Source: JAJXWB01 sp037044955
GTDB lineage: Bacteria > Pseudomonadota > Alphaproteobacteria > Rhizobiales > Beijerinckiaceae
DNA length: 64,000 nt
Direction of reading: 5' to 3'
Assembly (NCBI GenBank): GCA_037044955.1
Contig: JBAOHX010000014.1
Span: 403,767-467,766, forward strand
In this document: positions 1 through 8,200 of the stretch, one piece after another
Layout of the letters: every line of letters begins with the position of its first letter
Position numbering within the stretch: the stretch's first letter is position 1
Notes under the pieces: model-generated
What the model saw: the letters and a program-made list of their open reading frames with translations, nothing else
Told to the model about the DNA's origin: nothing
Database searches by the model: none
Made by a program: the position numbers and the translations under genes

Positions 1-298
1 CGCCGATCATGGCGAGCATGGGCGCGACGGAGGCGAAAGTGACGCCCATCATGACAGGCAGGCGAATGCCGACGCCGGGAAAGCCGAGCGACTGTACGAT
101 CGTCGCCAGGCCGCAGGCGAAGAGATCCGCGTTGATGAGCAGTGTACGCTGTTCCGGCGAAAGGCCGAGCGCGCCCGAGATGATGAAGGGCACGGCCACC
201 GCGCCGGCGTACATGACCAGAACATGCTGGATGCCGAGCGCGGCGAGGCGCTGCGGCGGCAGGACTTCGTCCACGCCGTGGTCCGTCGTTTGGCTCAT
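1..298 (-). CDS. Nucleobase:cation symporter-2 (xanthine/urate permease family), partial
   Basis: The minus strand is open from an ATG at 298 to the window edge, giving about 99 N-terminal residues of a longer membrane protein. The visible part starts MSQTTDHGVDEVLPPQRL, then has the family's N-terminal signature around residues 22-38 (GIQHVLVMYAGAVAVP), followed by hydrophobic stretches and the conserved LIxADLFxCGLATIVQ segment. Members of the NCS2 family import xanthine, uric acid or uracil with protons. It lies 64 bp downstream of puuE on the same strand, so it is probably the uptake step of the urate operon. Substrate (urate versus xanthine) is inferred from context only. The C-terminal part is outside the window. 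Confidence 0.85.
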   Translation of the reverse strand, partial: MSQTTDHGVDEVLPPQRLAALGIQHVLVMYAGAVAVPFIISGALGLSPEQRTLLINADLFACGLATIVQSLGFPGVGIRLPVMMGVTFASVAPMLAMIG

Positions 299-362
299 TG
301 TCGCCTCTCCCAGTTAGGTGCGCGAATCTGACGTTCGCTGCACATGCAAGACCGGCGCCCGT

Positions 363-1778
363 TTACGCCGGCAATCTGTCCCGCAGGCGCAGCAGCGCGA
401 TCTTTTCGATCTGCGTCAGCGCCTCGTTGAATTCCTCGTCCGGCGCATGGCCGATGCGACGCTCGAACGCGGCCAGAATATCGTCCTTGGTCGCGCCTTT
501 CACCGCCATGATGAAGGGGAAACCGAACTTCGCCTTGTAGGAATCGTTGAGCTCGGTGAAGCGCGCGAGCTCCGCCGCCGTCAGCCGGTCGAGACCGGCG
601 GAGCCCTGTTCCTTCGTGGAATCGGCCGTCAGGCTCTTGGCGAGCGCAAGACGACCCGCGAGATCGGGATGGGCGCGGATCAGCGCCAGCTTCTCGTCCT
701 TCGACATGGCCCGCGCGACGATCGCCATGGCTTCGTGCAAACCGCCTGCCGTGTCGCACGCCGGACCGAGTCCCTTCTCATGCGCGCGCGTCGCGATCTG
801 CGGCGTGTGCTCGTAGATGTCGCCGAACACTTGCGTGAACAGCGCGCGGCCCATGCGGCTCGGCGCATAGCCGCCTTCGGGCGGATGCGTCTTGATCCAG
901 TGGCGGGCGATGTCGAGGCGGGTCGCGACCCAGACGCGCGCATGGCCGCGCACATAATCGAGAAAGCGCGCGAGCGCCGCGGCGCGGCCCGGCCTGCCGA
1001 CGAGGCGGCAATGCAGGCCGACCGACATCATCTTCGGCCGGTCGTCGCCCTCGGCGTAGAGCGTGTCGAAACTGTCTTTCAGATAAGCGAAGAACTGGTC
1101 GCCCGCATTGAAGCCCTGCGGCGTGGCGAAACGCATGTCGTTGGCGTCGAGCGTATAGGGGACGAGCAATTGCTGGCGCCTGCCGTCGTCATGCCAGTAG
1201 GGCAGCTCGTCGGCGTAGACGTCGGCGCTGTAGAGAAAGCCGCCTTCCTCCATCGTCAGCGGAATGGTGTTTTCGGACGTGCGGCCCTGATAGAAGCCGA
1301 GCGGGCGCTCGCCGACGATTTCCGTGTGCAGGCGGATCGCCTCGGCGATATCGGCGCGCTCTTTCTCCGCGCTCGCGTCCTTGTAGTCGATCCACTTGAG
1401 GCCGTGGCTGGCCATTTCCCAACCCGCCGCCTTCATCGCCGCGACGGCTGCCGGATTGCGGGCGAGCGCGGTGGCGACGCCGAAGACGGTGACCGGCATG
1501 GCGCGTTCGCGGAACATGCGCAGCAGGCGCCAGAAGCCGGCGCGCGAGCCATATTCGTAGATCAATTCCATGTTCATGTGGCGCTGGCCGGGCCAGGGCT
1601 GCGCGCCGACGATCTCCGACAGGAAGGCCTCGGAGGCGGCGTCGCCATGCAGGATGTTGTTCTCGCCGCCTTCTTCGTAATTGACGACGAATTGCAACGC
1701 GATGCGCGCGTCGCCCGGCCAGCGGGCGTGCGGCGGCGTCTCGCCGTAACCGGTCATGTCGCGCGGATAGGCCGCCAT
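363..1778 (-). CDS. puuE: Fused allantoinase (PuuE) and OHCU decarboxylase (UraD)
   Basis: The 471-residue protein joins two steps of urate breakdown. Residues 1 to about 305 are a PuuE-type, metal-independent allantoinase of the polysaccharide-deacetylase fold (NYEEGGEN, EYGSRAGFWR, ASHGLKWIDY). Residues about 310 to 471 are the 2-oxo-4-hydroxy-4-carboxy-5-ureidoimidazoline decarboxylase, with the conserved HPDLAGRLA and FPFIMAVKG motifs. UraD makes S-allantoin from OHCU and PuuE opens it to allantoate. The gene starts 2 bp after uraH, which makes OHCU, so the order of genes follows the order of reactions. Such fusions are known in alphaproteobacteria. No lesion is visible. Confidence 0.94.
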   Translation of the reverse strand: MAAYPRDMTGYGETPPHARWPGDARIALQFVVNYEEGGENNILHGDAASEAFLSEIVGAQPWPGQRHMNMELIYEYGSRAGFWRLLRMFRERAMPVTVFGVATALARNPAAVAAMKAAGWEMASHGLKWIDYKDASAEKERADIAEAIRLHTEIVGERPLGFYQGRTSENTIPLTMEEGGFLYSADVYADELPYWHDDGRRQQLLVPYTLDANDMRFATPQGFNAGDQFFAYLKDSFDTLYAEGDDRPKMMSVGLHCRLVGRPGRAAALARFLDYVRGHARVWVATRLDIARHWIKTHPPEGGYAPSRMGRALFTQVFGDIYEHTPQIATRAHEKGLGPACDTAGGLHEAMAIVARAMSKDEKLALIRAHPDLAGRLALAKSLTADSTKEQGSAGLDRLTAAELARFTELNDSYKAKFGFPFIMAVKGATKDDILAAFERRIGHAPDEEFNEALTQIEKIALLRLRDRLPA

Positions 1779-1780
1779 TG

Positions 1781-2137
1781 TCAGGAGCCCCGATAGGTCG
1801 AAAACGCCCAGGGCGAGACGAGCAGCGGCACATGGTAATGGCCTGATGCGTCGGCGATGCCGAAGCGGATCGGCACCACGTCGACAAAGGCCGGTTCGGG
1901 CAGGTTTGCGCCTAGCGCGCGAAAATACTCGCCGGCGTGGAAGCGGATTTCGTAGACGCCTGTCGTCAGTTCGTCGCCCGCGAGCAGCGGCGCGTCGGTG
2001 CGGCCGTCGGCGTTGGTGCGGGCCGTCTTGACGGGCGATGCGGCGCCGTCCCTGCCGATGCGCACGAGTTCGATCGCCACGTCGGCGGCCGGCCGCCCGG
2101 CCTGAATATCCAGCACATGCGTCGACAGACGGCCCAT
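1781..2137 (-). CDS. uraH: 5-hydroxyisourate hydrolase (transthyretin-like)
   Basis: The 118-residue protein has the normal length for a bacterial HIU hydrolase. It shows the N-terminal LSTHVLD motif and ends in the diagnostic YRGS tetrapeptide, which distinguishes HIU hydrolases from true transthyretins. It hydrolyses 5-hydroxyisourate, the product of urate oxidation, to OHCU, which the UraD domain encoded 2 bp downstream then decarboxylates. It probably belongs to the leftward operon lysR, uraH, puuE-uraD, permease. Confidence 0.95.
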   Translation of the reverse strand: MGRLSTHVLDIQAGRPAADVAIELVRIGRDGAASPVKTARTNADGRTDAPLLAGDELTTGVYEIRFHAGEYFRALGANLPEPAFVDVVPIRFGIADASGHYHVPLLVSPWAFSTYRGS

Positions 2138-2223
2138 AGCCTGCTCCCTGCTGCTATCATTCTAGCAGCGTGCAATCGTTCCACATTCAAATATTTTTTG
2201 AAACTGCGCGCGTGTCCCGCGCG

Positions 2224-3180
2224 TCAATCGTCGCTGGCGGCGCGGCGTTTTCGGGCCTTGCCCGGCCGCGCCTCGGCCAGCGCGGTCTCGATATGGTCGC
2301 GCGCTTCGTCGGCAAGAGCGTCGGCGAAAGCGCGCACCTTCGGCGGCACCATGCGCTGATAGGCGTGGAGGATGGCCAGCGTCACCGGCGTCGGCGGATT
2401 CTCGGGAAGAACCGCGACCAGCGCCCCGGCGCGCAAATGTTCCGTAACCTCGAACAGCGGTTTCATGACGATGCCTTCGCCGGCGAGCGCCCATTGCGTC
2501 AGCACGTCGCCCGCGTCGGCGTCGAGGCCGCCCGACACCATCGCGGAGACAGTTCGTCCGCCACGCTGGAAAGTCCAGCGGAACTGGCGCGAGCCGGGAT
2601 AACGGAGCATCAGGCAGCGGTGCTTTTCCAGATCGGAAATCGACTTCGGCGCGCCGCGCTTTTCGATATAGGCGGGCGCGGCGCAGAGCACGCGTTCGAC
2701 ATCCGCGATCTTGCGCACGATCAGCGAGGAATCGGGCAGCCTGTCCATGCGGACCGCGACGTCCACCGCCTCGGTGAAGAGATCGACGAGATAGTCCGAA
2801 AGCCGCAGCGTGACGTCGATCTCGGGATAGCGCGCCTGGAAGCGCGGCAGAAAGGGCGCGACCACGCGCTGGCCGAAACCGAGCGGCGCCGTCACCTTCA
2901 ACAGGCCGCGCGGCGGCGCGCCCTTGTCGGAGACGCTGGCCTCGGCGCGCTCCAGCGCCTGCGAAACGTCCAGGCAATGCTCGTAGAAGACGCGGCCCTG
3001 CTCGGTCAGGAACATCTTGCGCGTCGTGCGATTGAACAGCCGGCAGCTCAGCGCCTTCTCCAGGCTGCGGATGCGATGGCTGACGACGGCGGCCGACAAT
3101 CGCATGCTGCGACCGGCCGCCGAGAAGGAGCCGAGCTCCACGGCGCGGACGAAAACCCTGATGTTGTCGAGCGAGAGCAT
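2224..3180 (-). CDS. LysR-family transcriptional regulator
   Basis: The 318-residue protein has an N-terminal winged helix-turn-helix (residues about 1-60, SLDNIRVFVRAVELGSFSAA followed by SHRIRSLEKAL) and a C-terminal periplasmic-binding-protein-like effector domain (residues about 90-295). The lysine/arginine-rich tail after residue 300 is probably disordered. It is transcribed divergently from puuD and lies 86 bp upstream of uraH on the same strand. The position between the two arms of the urate cluster suggests it controls both, possibly in response to urate or another purine intermediate. The ligand is not deducible from sequence. Confidence 0.9.
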   Translation of the reverse strand: MLSLDNIRVFVRAVELGSFSAAGRSMRLSAAVVSHRIRSLEKALSCRLFNRTTRKMFLTEQGRVFYEHCLDVSQALERAEASVSDKGAPPRGLLKVTAPLGFGQRVVAPFLPRFQARYPEIDVTLRLSDYLVDLFTEAVDVAVRMDRLPDSSLIVRKIADVERVLCAAPAYIEKRGAPKSISDLEKHRCLMLRYPGSRQFRWTFQRGGRTVSAMVSGGLDADAGDVLTQWALAGEGIVMKPLFEVTEHLRAGALVAVLPENPPTPVTLAILHAYQRMVPPKVRAFADALADEARDHIETALAEARPGKARKRRAASDD

Positions 3181-3193
3181 TCGTCGATCCCGT

Positions 3194-3216
3194 TTGAAAG
3201 TCTACGCGCTTTCCAA
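3194..3216. promoter_or_regulatory. Candidate LysR operator in the lysR/puuD intergenic region
   Basis: An imperfect palindrome, TTGAAAG, 8 bases, CTTTCCAA, lies 14 bp upstream of the lysR start and about 60 bp upstream of puuD. It contains the T-N11-A spacing typical of LysR-type sites. It is the only clear dyad in this 95-bp divergent region. Assignment to this regulator is inference. Confidence 0.4.
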
Positions 3217-3275
3217 CAATATCGTGATGCGCGCCGCCGGCCTAGAGTGGCAGGGCGAGGCATGGAGAAGCGGGC

Positions 3276-4493
3276 ATGGACGCGATCGCGTTGGAATGGG
3301 GCGGGCTGCTTCTGCGCTGGACCCACATCATCACCGGCATCGCCTGGATCGGCTCGTCCTTCTATTTCATGCACCTCGACGCGGCCTTGCGCGCCATTCC
3401 GGAAATCCCCGCCGGCAAGGGCGGCGAAGCCTGGGAAGTGCACGGCGGCGGCTTCTACCAGGTGCGCAAATATCTGGTCGCGCCCGACAGGATGCCGGCC
3501 GAGCTCATGTGGCACAAATGGGAATCCTATTCGACCTGGATTTCCGGCTTCTCGCTGCTCGTCTGGGTCTATTATCTGAGCGCCGACCTCTATCTCATCG
3601 ACCCCAGCATCCGGGCGCTGACGCCGTGGCAGGCGGCCGCCATCGGCGTCGGCGGTCTTGCGCTCGGCTGGTTCGTCTACGACTTCCTGTGCAAGTCGCC
3701 GCTCGCCAACAACGAGGTCGCGCTCGCGGCCGTCGGCTTCGCCTTCGTGATGGCGATGGCCTTCTTCTTCCAGCAGATGTTCTCAGGCAGAGGCGCGCTT
3801 CTGCATACGGGCGCGCTGATGGGCACGATCATGACCGGCAACGTGTTCATGAACATCATCCCCAACACCAAGATCGTCGTCGCCGACCTGATCGCGGGCC
3901 GCAAGCCTGATCCGAAATACGGCAAGCAGGCCAAGACGCGCTCGACGCACAACAATTATCTCACCCTGCCCGTGCTGTTCCTGATGATCTCGGGCCATTA
4001 CCCGATGACCTTCATGTCGCCCTACGCCTGGCTGATGGTCGGCTTCGTGCTGATCGCGGGCGCGCACGTGCGCTACTTCTACAACCAGCGCCATGCCGGC
4101 AAGGGCGACAAGTGGTGGGCGTGGGGCGTCGCCGCGATTTCGATTCTCGTCGCCGTCTGGCTGTCGATGCTGTCCAATCCGCTCGGCCGCCAGAAGCTCG
4201 GCATGCCGGCTTTGACGACGCCCGCCGTCGCGGCTGTGCGCGCGCATGTGCCGAAGGATGTCGAGGAGGTGCTGACGAGCCGCTGCGCCATGTGCCACGC
4301 GGCCGAGCCGGCATGGGCGGGCCTTGCCGCGCCGCCCAAGGGCGTGCTGCTGGACACGCCGGCAAACATCGCCGGCAACGCCGAACTCGTGCGCATCCAG
4401 GCGGTGCTGACGAGCGCCATGCCGCCGAACAACATCACGGAAATGACGCGCGAGGAACGTATCGTGCTCGCCAAATGGCTCGCTGCGAAATGA
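3276..4493 (+). CDS. puuD: Membrane urate hydroxylase with C-terminal cytochrome c domain
   Basis: The 405-residue protein oxidises urate to 5-hydroxyisourate at the membrane, passing electrons to a c-type haem instead of oxygen. Residues 1 to about 305 are the membrane region, with several hydrophobic helices and the N-terminal motif WTHIITGIAWIGSSFYF. Residues about 320-405 are a small cytochrome c, with the haem-binding CAMCH at 337-341 and an MPPNN Met-ligand loop near 386. It is the first gene of a three-gene rightward operon and overlaps allA by 4 bp. It substitutes for a soluble uricase, which is not present in the window. Confidence 0.94.
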   Translation: MDAIALEWGGLLLRWTHIITGIAWIGSSFYFMHLDAALRAIPEIPAGKGGEAWEVHGGGFYQVRKYLVAPDRMPAELMWHKWESYSTWISGFSLLVWVYYLSADLYLIDPSIRALTPWQAAAIGVGGLALGWFVYDFLCKSPLANNEVALAAVGFAFVMAMAFFFQQMFSGRGALLHTGALMGTIMTGNVFMNIIPNTKIVVADLIAGRKPDPKYGKQAKTRSTHNNYLTLPVLFLMISGHYPMTFMSPYAWLMVGFVLIAGAHVRYFYNQRHAGKGDKWWAWGVAAISILVAVWLSMLSNPLGRQKLGMPALTTPAVAAVRAHVPKDVEEVLTSRCAMCHAAEPAWAGLAAPPKGVLLDTPANIAGNAELVRIQAVLTSAMPPNNITEMTREERIVLAKWLAAK

Positions 4494-4984
4494 CGCGAGC
4501 GCTCGATATCGAAGCGCTGACGCGCGACGCCTTCGCGCCGTTCGGCGACGTCATCGACGCCGAGGGCGCAAGACACATCACGATCAACCAGGGTTTCGCG
4601 CGGCGTTGCGACGGGCAGGCGCGCATCGACGTCGCGACGCAGGGCGGCAGCGTCAACGTCAGCCTGTTCACCGCGCAACCACGCCCCGCGCCGATCGAGA
4701 TCGCGCTGATGGAGCGCCACCCGCTGGGCAGCCAGTTGTTCGCGCCGATGCGGGCGCGACCGTGGCTCGTCGTCGTCTGCGACGATCCGCGCGATGCGGC
4801 GAGCTATCGCGCCTTTCGGGCGACGGGCCGGCAGGGCGTCAATTACGCGCGCAACGTCTGGCACCATCCGCTGCTCGCGCTCGATGCGGACAGCCTGTTC
4901 CTGGTCGTCGACCGCGCGGGGCCGGGAAACAATCTCGAGGAATATGAGTTGGGCGCAGCCGAACGGCTGTCGCTTGCGCCATGA
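4490..4984 (+). CDS. allA: Ureidoglycolate lyase
   Basis: The 164-residue protein matches AllA in length and motifs: an N-terminal LTRDAFAPFGDVID, then NVSLFTAQPR, MERHPLGSQLF and the C-terminal GVNYARNVWHHPL cupin-like strand. It splits ureidoglycolate into glyoxylate and urea. The ATG used here overlaps the puuD stop (ATGA), and the next gene overlaps its stop the same way, so the three genes are translationally coupled. A longer upstream extension of the frame is open but would lie inside puuD and is rejected. Confidence 0.92.
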   Translation: MTRALDIEALTRDAFAPFGDVIDAEGARHITINQGFARRCDGQARIDVATQGGSVNVSLFTAQPRPAPIEIALMERHPLGSQLFAPMRARPWLVVVCDDPRDAASYRAFRATGRQGVNYARNVWHHPLLALDADSLFLVVDRAGPGNNLEEYELGAAERLSLAP

Positions 4985-5829
4985 GCGCAGGGAAAGAGGA
5001 CAAGATGGAGCGCAGCTATTATTCCGCGATGGGCGGGCATCCGCCGCAGACCGACCTGCTCACCGGCCGCGCGGTCTTCACCGAGGCCTATGCGGTCATT
5101 CCGCGCGGCGTGATGCGCGACATCGTGACGAGTTGCCTGCCGCACTGGAACAAGACGCGGCTGTGGATCATCGCGCGCCCGCTGTCGGGCTTCGCCGAGA
5201 CGTTCACGCATTACATCATGGAAGTGTCGCCCGGCGGCGGCAGCGACCGGCCCGACACCGAGCCGCGCGCGCAGAGCGTGCTGTTCATGGTGGAGGGACA
5301 GGCGACGCTGACCATCGGCGCCGCCAAGCATGTCATGAAGAAAGGCGGCTACGCCTATCTGCCGGCCGGCGCGTCGTGGCGCATCGCCAACGGCGGCAAG
5401 GCGCCGGCGAAATTCCACTGGATCCGCAAGGCCTACGAGGCGGTCGACGGCATCGAGGCGCCGGAAGCCTTCGTCGTCAACGAAGCCGACGTTCCGATGA
5501 ACGCCATGCCGGGCACGGACGGCAAATGGGCGACCCAGCGCTTCGCCGATCCGACTGACCTTCGCCACGACATGCACGTCAACATCGTGACCTTCGAGCC
5601 CGGCGCGATCATTCCATTTCTCGAGACGCATGTGATGGAGCACGGCCTCTACGTTCTCGAGGGCAAGGCCGTGTACAAACTCAATCGCGACTGGGTGGAG
5701 GTGGAGGCCGGCGACTATATGTGGCTGCGCGCCTTCTGCCCGCAGGCCTGCTACGCCGGAGGCCCGGGGCGCTTCCGCTATCTGCTCTACAAGGACGTGA
5801 ACCGCCACCCGAAGTTCGGCGGTTTTTAG
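4981..5829 (+). CDS. (S)-ureidoglycine aminohydrolase, bicupin
   Basis: The 282-residue protein is a double cupin of the YlbA/UGHY (allE) family, which releases ammonia from ureidoglycine to give ureidoglycolate, the AllA substrate. The N-terminal cupin spans about residues 70-140. The C-terminal cupin, about residues 185-270, has the metal-ligand pattern E-x-H-x3-H (ETHVMEHGLY) and a later Gln in FCPQACYA, as in characterised enzymes. The ATG overlaps the allA stop; a second in-frame Met at residue 9 is an alternative start. It is the last gene before a strong bidirectional terminator. No allantoate amidohydrolase, which would make its substrate, is present in the window. Confidence 0.9.
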   Translation: MSAGKEDKMERSYYSAMGGHPPQTDLLTGRAVFTEAYAVIPRGVMRDIVTSCLPHWNKTRLWIIARPLSGFAETFTHYIMEVSPGGGSDRPDTEPRAQSVLFMVEGQATLTIGAAKHVMKKGGYAYLPAGASWRIANGGKAPAKFHWIRKAYEAVDGIEAPEAFVVNEADVPMNAMPGTDGKWATQRFADPTDLRHDMHVNIVTFEPGAIIPFLETHVMEHGLYVLEGKAVYKLNRDWVEVEAGDYMWLRAFCPQACYAGGPGRFRYLLYKDVNRHPKFGGF

Positions 5830-5850
5830 AGCGCGCGCCGATTTGAACGG

Positions 5851-5890
5851 AACAAAAAAGCGGCAGGGCGTGAGCCCTGCCGCTTTTGTT
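5851..5890. terminator. Bidirectional rho-independent terminator
   Basis: A GC-rich stem (GCGGCAGGGC, GTGA loop, GCCCTGCCGC) is flanked by an A-run on the left and a T-run on the right, so it can end transcription of the rightward urate operon and of the leftward repeat-protein gene. Confidence 0.85.
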
Positions 5891-5909
5891 CGTATTCAAT
5901 CGATCTCTG

Positions 5910-6326
5910 TTACTTGCAATCCGCCGAGGCGCTCACGACCGCGCCGGAGCCTTCGGGCTTGGCGGCCGACGCCGTCTGGAACGAGCTGTTCTGCTCGGGC
6001 TTGGCGGCGGAAGCGGTCACCGTCGAATTGCCGGCTTCCGGCTTCGCGGCGGACGCCGTGACCGTCGAATTGCCAGCCTCGGGCTTGGCCGCGGACGCGG
6101 TCACGGTCGAATTGCCGGCTTCCGGCTTGGCGGCCGAAGCAGTGACCGTCGAATTTCCGGCCTCGGGCTTGGCCGCGGACGCGGTCACTGTCGAATTGCC
6201 GGCTTCCGGCTTGGCGGCGGAAGCGGACGTGACGGCGCCGTTGCCCTGCGGGCAGGGGCCAGCGGCGAAAGCAGGAGCCGCGAAAACCAGGGCGCCGGCG
6301 AGAAGGGCGAACTTGAGAGACGTCAT
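5910..6326 (-). CDS. Secreted 14-residue tandem-repeat protein
   Basis: The 138-residue protein has a Sec signal peptide (MTSLKFALLAGALVFAAPAF, cut near AFA-AG), then a short CPQG segment. Five perfect copies of ASAAKPEAGNSTVT follow, with two decayed copies and a C-terminal SASADCK. The two cysteines flank the repeat block and could form a disulfide. I chose the ATG at 6326 because a GGAGGA ribosome-binding site sits 6 bp upstream; a TTG 12 bp earlier overlaps that site. I do not recognise a named family. The low-complexity, small-residue composition suggests an extended or disordered periplasmic or surface protein. It is single-cistron, ending at the shared terminator. Confidence 0.72.
   Translation of the reverse strand: MTSLKFALLAGALVFAAPAFAAGPCPQGNGAVTSASAAKPEAGNSTVTASAAKPEAGNSTVTASAAKPEAGNSTVTASAAKPEAGNSTVTASAAKPEAGNSTVTASAAKPEQNSSFQTASAAKPEGSGAVVSASADCK
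6015..6224. repeat. Five 42-bp coding tandem repeats with an alternating 84-bp pattern
   Basis: The repeats encode identical 14-residue units, but the DNA alternates between two codon versions (GCCGGCTTCCGGCTTGGC against GCCTCGGGCTTGGCCGC on the plus strand). The effective duplication unit is therefore 84 bp. Synonymous differences with no amino-acid change argue for selection on the peptide plus unequal crossing-over. Confidence 0.85.
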
Positions 6327-6508
6327 TTGATCCTCCAATAGTGAAACCGGCGCTGTGCTGAACCGGGATCGTCCGTTGCCAGCGATCCTGAGCAGTTACG
6401 TGATGCTCGAACGAATGGTTTCACGGGCTCGCTCTAAATCCTGTCGATCACAGCTTCGTGAACTCGCCGGCGGGGCGGCGTCTTTGGCGCATCTTTCGGC
6501 GCGAGGCG

Positions 6509-8200
6509 TCACCCGCCGCCTCGGACCGAAGCGCTTCTCGCGCGCGAAAAAAATGTCACGCCGTCCTGATCGTGAGGTTGGCCCCAGCTTTCGGGCGCCT
6601 CGCCGGCCTGCGCAATAAGCGCCAACGACATGACGACAGTGTCGCCCCGCGCAAGCGAGGCGCGCGCACGATCCGCTTCGTCGATCGCCCGGCCCACAAC
6701 CACCGGCGCCTTCGGGTCGGCCGCGGTCAGAACGGCGGGATCTATCAGGATCGGGCCGAGATGCGCGACAATGGCCGCTTCGAGCGTGACGTTCCAGTGA
6801 TCCAGCAGCGCGCCGGACAAGCGCTCGATCCCCGCCTCCAACTCGCGAACCGCGGCGAGGGCGCGGCGCGCAGCGCGCGCGGCGTCGCGCCGGAGGGGAA
6901 AGCAGGCCGTCCCCTGCTCGCCGCCGACCCAAAGAACGACGCCGCCGCGCGCCCGGACGGTCTTCTCGAAAACGCTGTAAAATTCGGTTAGCGCCCATTG
7001 CAGGTCCTGCGGCAGCATGGCGGCCGCCAGCGCGCCGCGATTGCCGAGACTTAAGAAGACGAGGGCGCAGATTTCCTCGTGCGCCGATGGCGCAGTCGCG
7101 GCCTCGACGCTGTCGAGCGGCGCGACGGAAACAGGGCCCTTCGGCCGCAACTGGCAGGCCAGACGCATGTCGGGCCCGGCGGAAATGCGCTCGAGCGTCA
7201 GGATTTCGTTGCGGTCTGCCGGCGGGCAATGCTCCTGGCCCTGCAGCACGCGCACGCGACAGGTCGAACAGCGCGCGCGCCCTCCGCAGGCGGAGGCATG
7301 CGCGATGTGATTGGCGCGGCTCGCCTCCAGCACGCTCCAGCCGAGCGGCGCGCGCACACGGGCGCCGGGATAGGCGATCTCGATCGTGACGCCGCGCAGC
7401 CGCTCGTAGCCCCAGCGCACGACGCGCGCGAGAAACAGGCAGGCGACGAGCGCCATATAGATGTCGACCGCGCGATCGCGCCAGCGCGCGACGCCGGCCA
7501 TCGTTTCGACGGAAGGGCCGTGACCGGCCGGCGGAACCGCGCCGAAGCGGGTCAGTTCGCGCTCCATCTCGATGAAGCCGAGCGCGGAGAGGATCGGCAG
7601 CACGAGAAAGGCGCCGAACAGGAGCGGCAGCGACCTGCGCCACCAGCGCTTGCGTCCGAAGGCCGCCTGCAGGCCGAGGCAGCCGTGGATCCAGCCCGGC
7701 GCGAGAATGGCGAACTGGCGCGTCTGCGAACTCGACTGCCAGAGATCGCGCACCACGTCCGCATAGAAGAGCTGGTAGTCGTAAAGCTCCATCGCCAGCC
7801 GCGTGGAAGCGGCGTGCGCGATCAACAGCACCGGCAGGTTGAGCCCGAGCACGATGCGCAGGAGATCGCGGAACGGCATGCGCCGCAGCGTGCGGCGCTG
7901 ATAGACGGCCTCGAAGGCGAGGCCGACATGCGTCAGGGCGGCGCCGTAGAGGAGAAATGTGCCGATGCCGCTCTGCCAGACCATCATCGCGTAGTCGAGG
8001 CCGGTCTCCGCCACCGCGAGCGAGACGAGACCGAGCGCGTGATTGGTCAGGTGCATCGTCAGATAGATGAAGAGCACGACGCCCGACGCGAAGCGCAACC
8101 CGCGCCGCGTCGGCGCGAGCCGCCGTCCCCATTGCTGCAAGACCGAAAGCAGGCCGGCGTCAGGTCGGGCGCGCGGCTCGTCCTGCGCCGTCGCGCTCAT
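6509..8200 (-). CDS. Membrane protein with 2Fe-2S ferredoxin domain and degenerate nucleotidyl-cyclase domain
   Basis: The 563-residue protein has three parts. Residues about 35-260 are a bundle of hydrophobic helices starting near SGVVLFIYLTMHLTNHALG, resembling a cytochrome-b/succinate-dehydrogenase-anchor fold. Residues about 265-360 are a plant-type [2Fe-2S] ferredoxin with ligands C305, C310, C313 and C348. Residues about 380-540 have the outline of a class III adenylate/guanylate cyclase. Both metal-binding Asp positions look lost: the first strand reads FLSLGNRG and the second hairpin VGGEQGTAC, where active enzymes have FxDxxG and GDG. Catalysis is therefore unlikely and a redox-sensing or binding role is more plausible. 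The start codon overlaps the HtrA stop (ATGA). Confidence 0.82.
   Translation of the reverse strand: MSATAQDEPRARPDAGLLSVLQQWGRRLAPTRRGLRFASGVVLFIYLTMHLTNHALGLVSLAVAETGLDYAMMVWQSGIGTFLLYGAALTHVGLAFEAVYQRRTLRRMPFRDLLRIVLGLNLPVLLIAHAASTRLAMELYDYQLFYADVVRDLWQSSSQTRQFAILAPGWIHGCLGLQAAFGRKRWWRRSLPLLFGAFLVLPILSALGFIEMERELTRFGAVPPAGHGPSVETMAGVARWRDRAVDIYMALVACLFLARVVRWGYERLRGVTIEIAYPGARVRAPLGWSVLEASRANHIAHASACGGRARCSTCRVRVLQGQEHCPPADRNEILTLERISAGPDMRLACQLRPKGPVSVAPLDSVEAATAPSAHEEICALVFLSLGNRGALAAAMLPQDLQWALTEFYSVFEKTVRARGGVVLWVGGEQGTACFPLRRDAARAARRALAAVRELEAGIERLSGALLDHWNVTLEAAIVAHLGPILIDPAVLTAADPKAPVVVGRAIDEADRARASLARGDTVVMSLALIAQAGEAPESWGQPHDQDGVTFFSRARSASVRGGG

Noticed and set aside
318..1796. 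A 492-codon plus-strand frame opposite puuE
   Set aside because: It is an antisense shadow caused by high GC. The minus strand has clear PuuE and UraD motifs, and the plus-strand translation is Arg/Ala-rich without motifs.
6015..6224. Possible CRISPR array
   Set aside because: The units are contiguous 42-bp repeats without unique spacers and translate as a perfect peptide repeat.
5886..6341. Gly/Arg-rich repetitive plus-strand frames opposite the repeat protein
   Set aside because: They are mirror images of the tandem repeat. The minus-strand frame has a signal peptide, ribosome-binding site and terminator.
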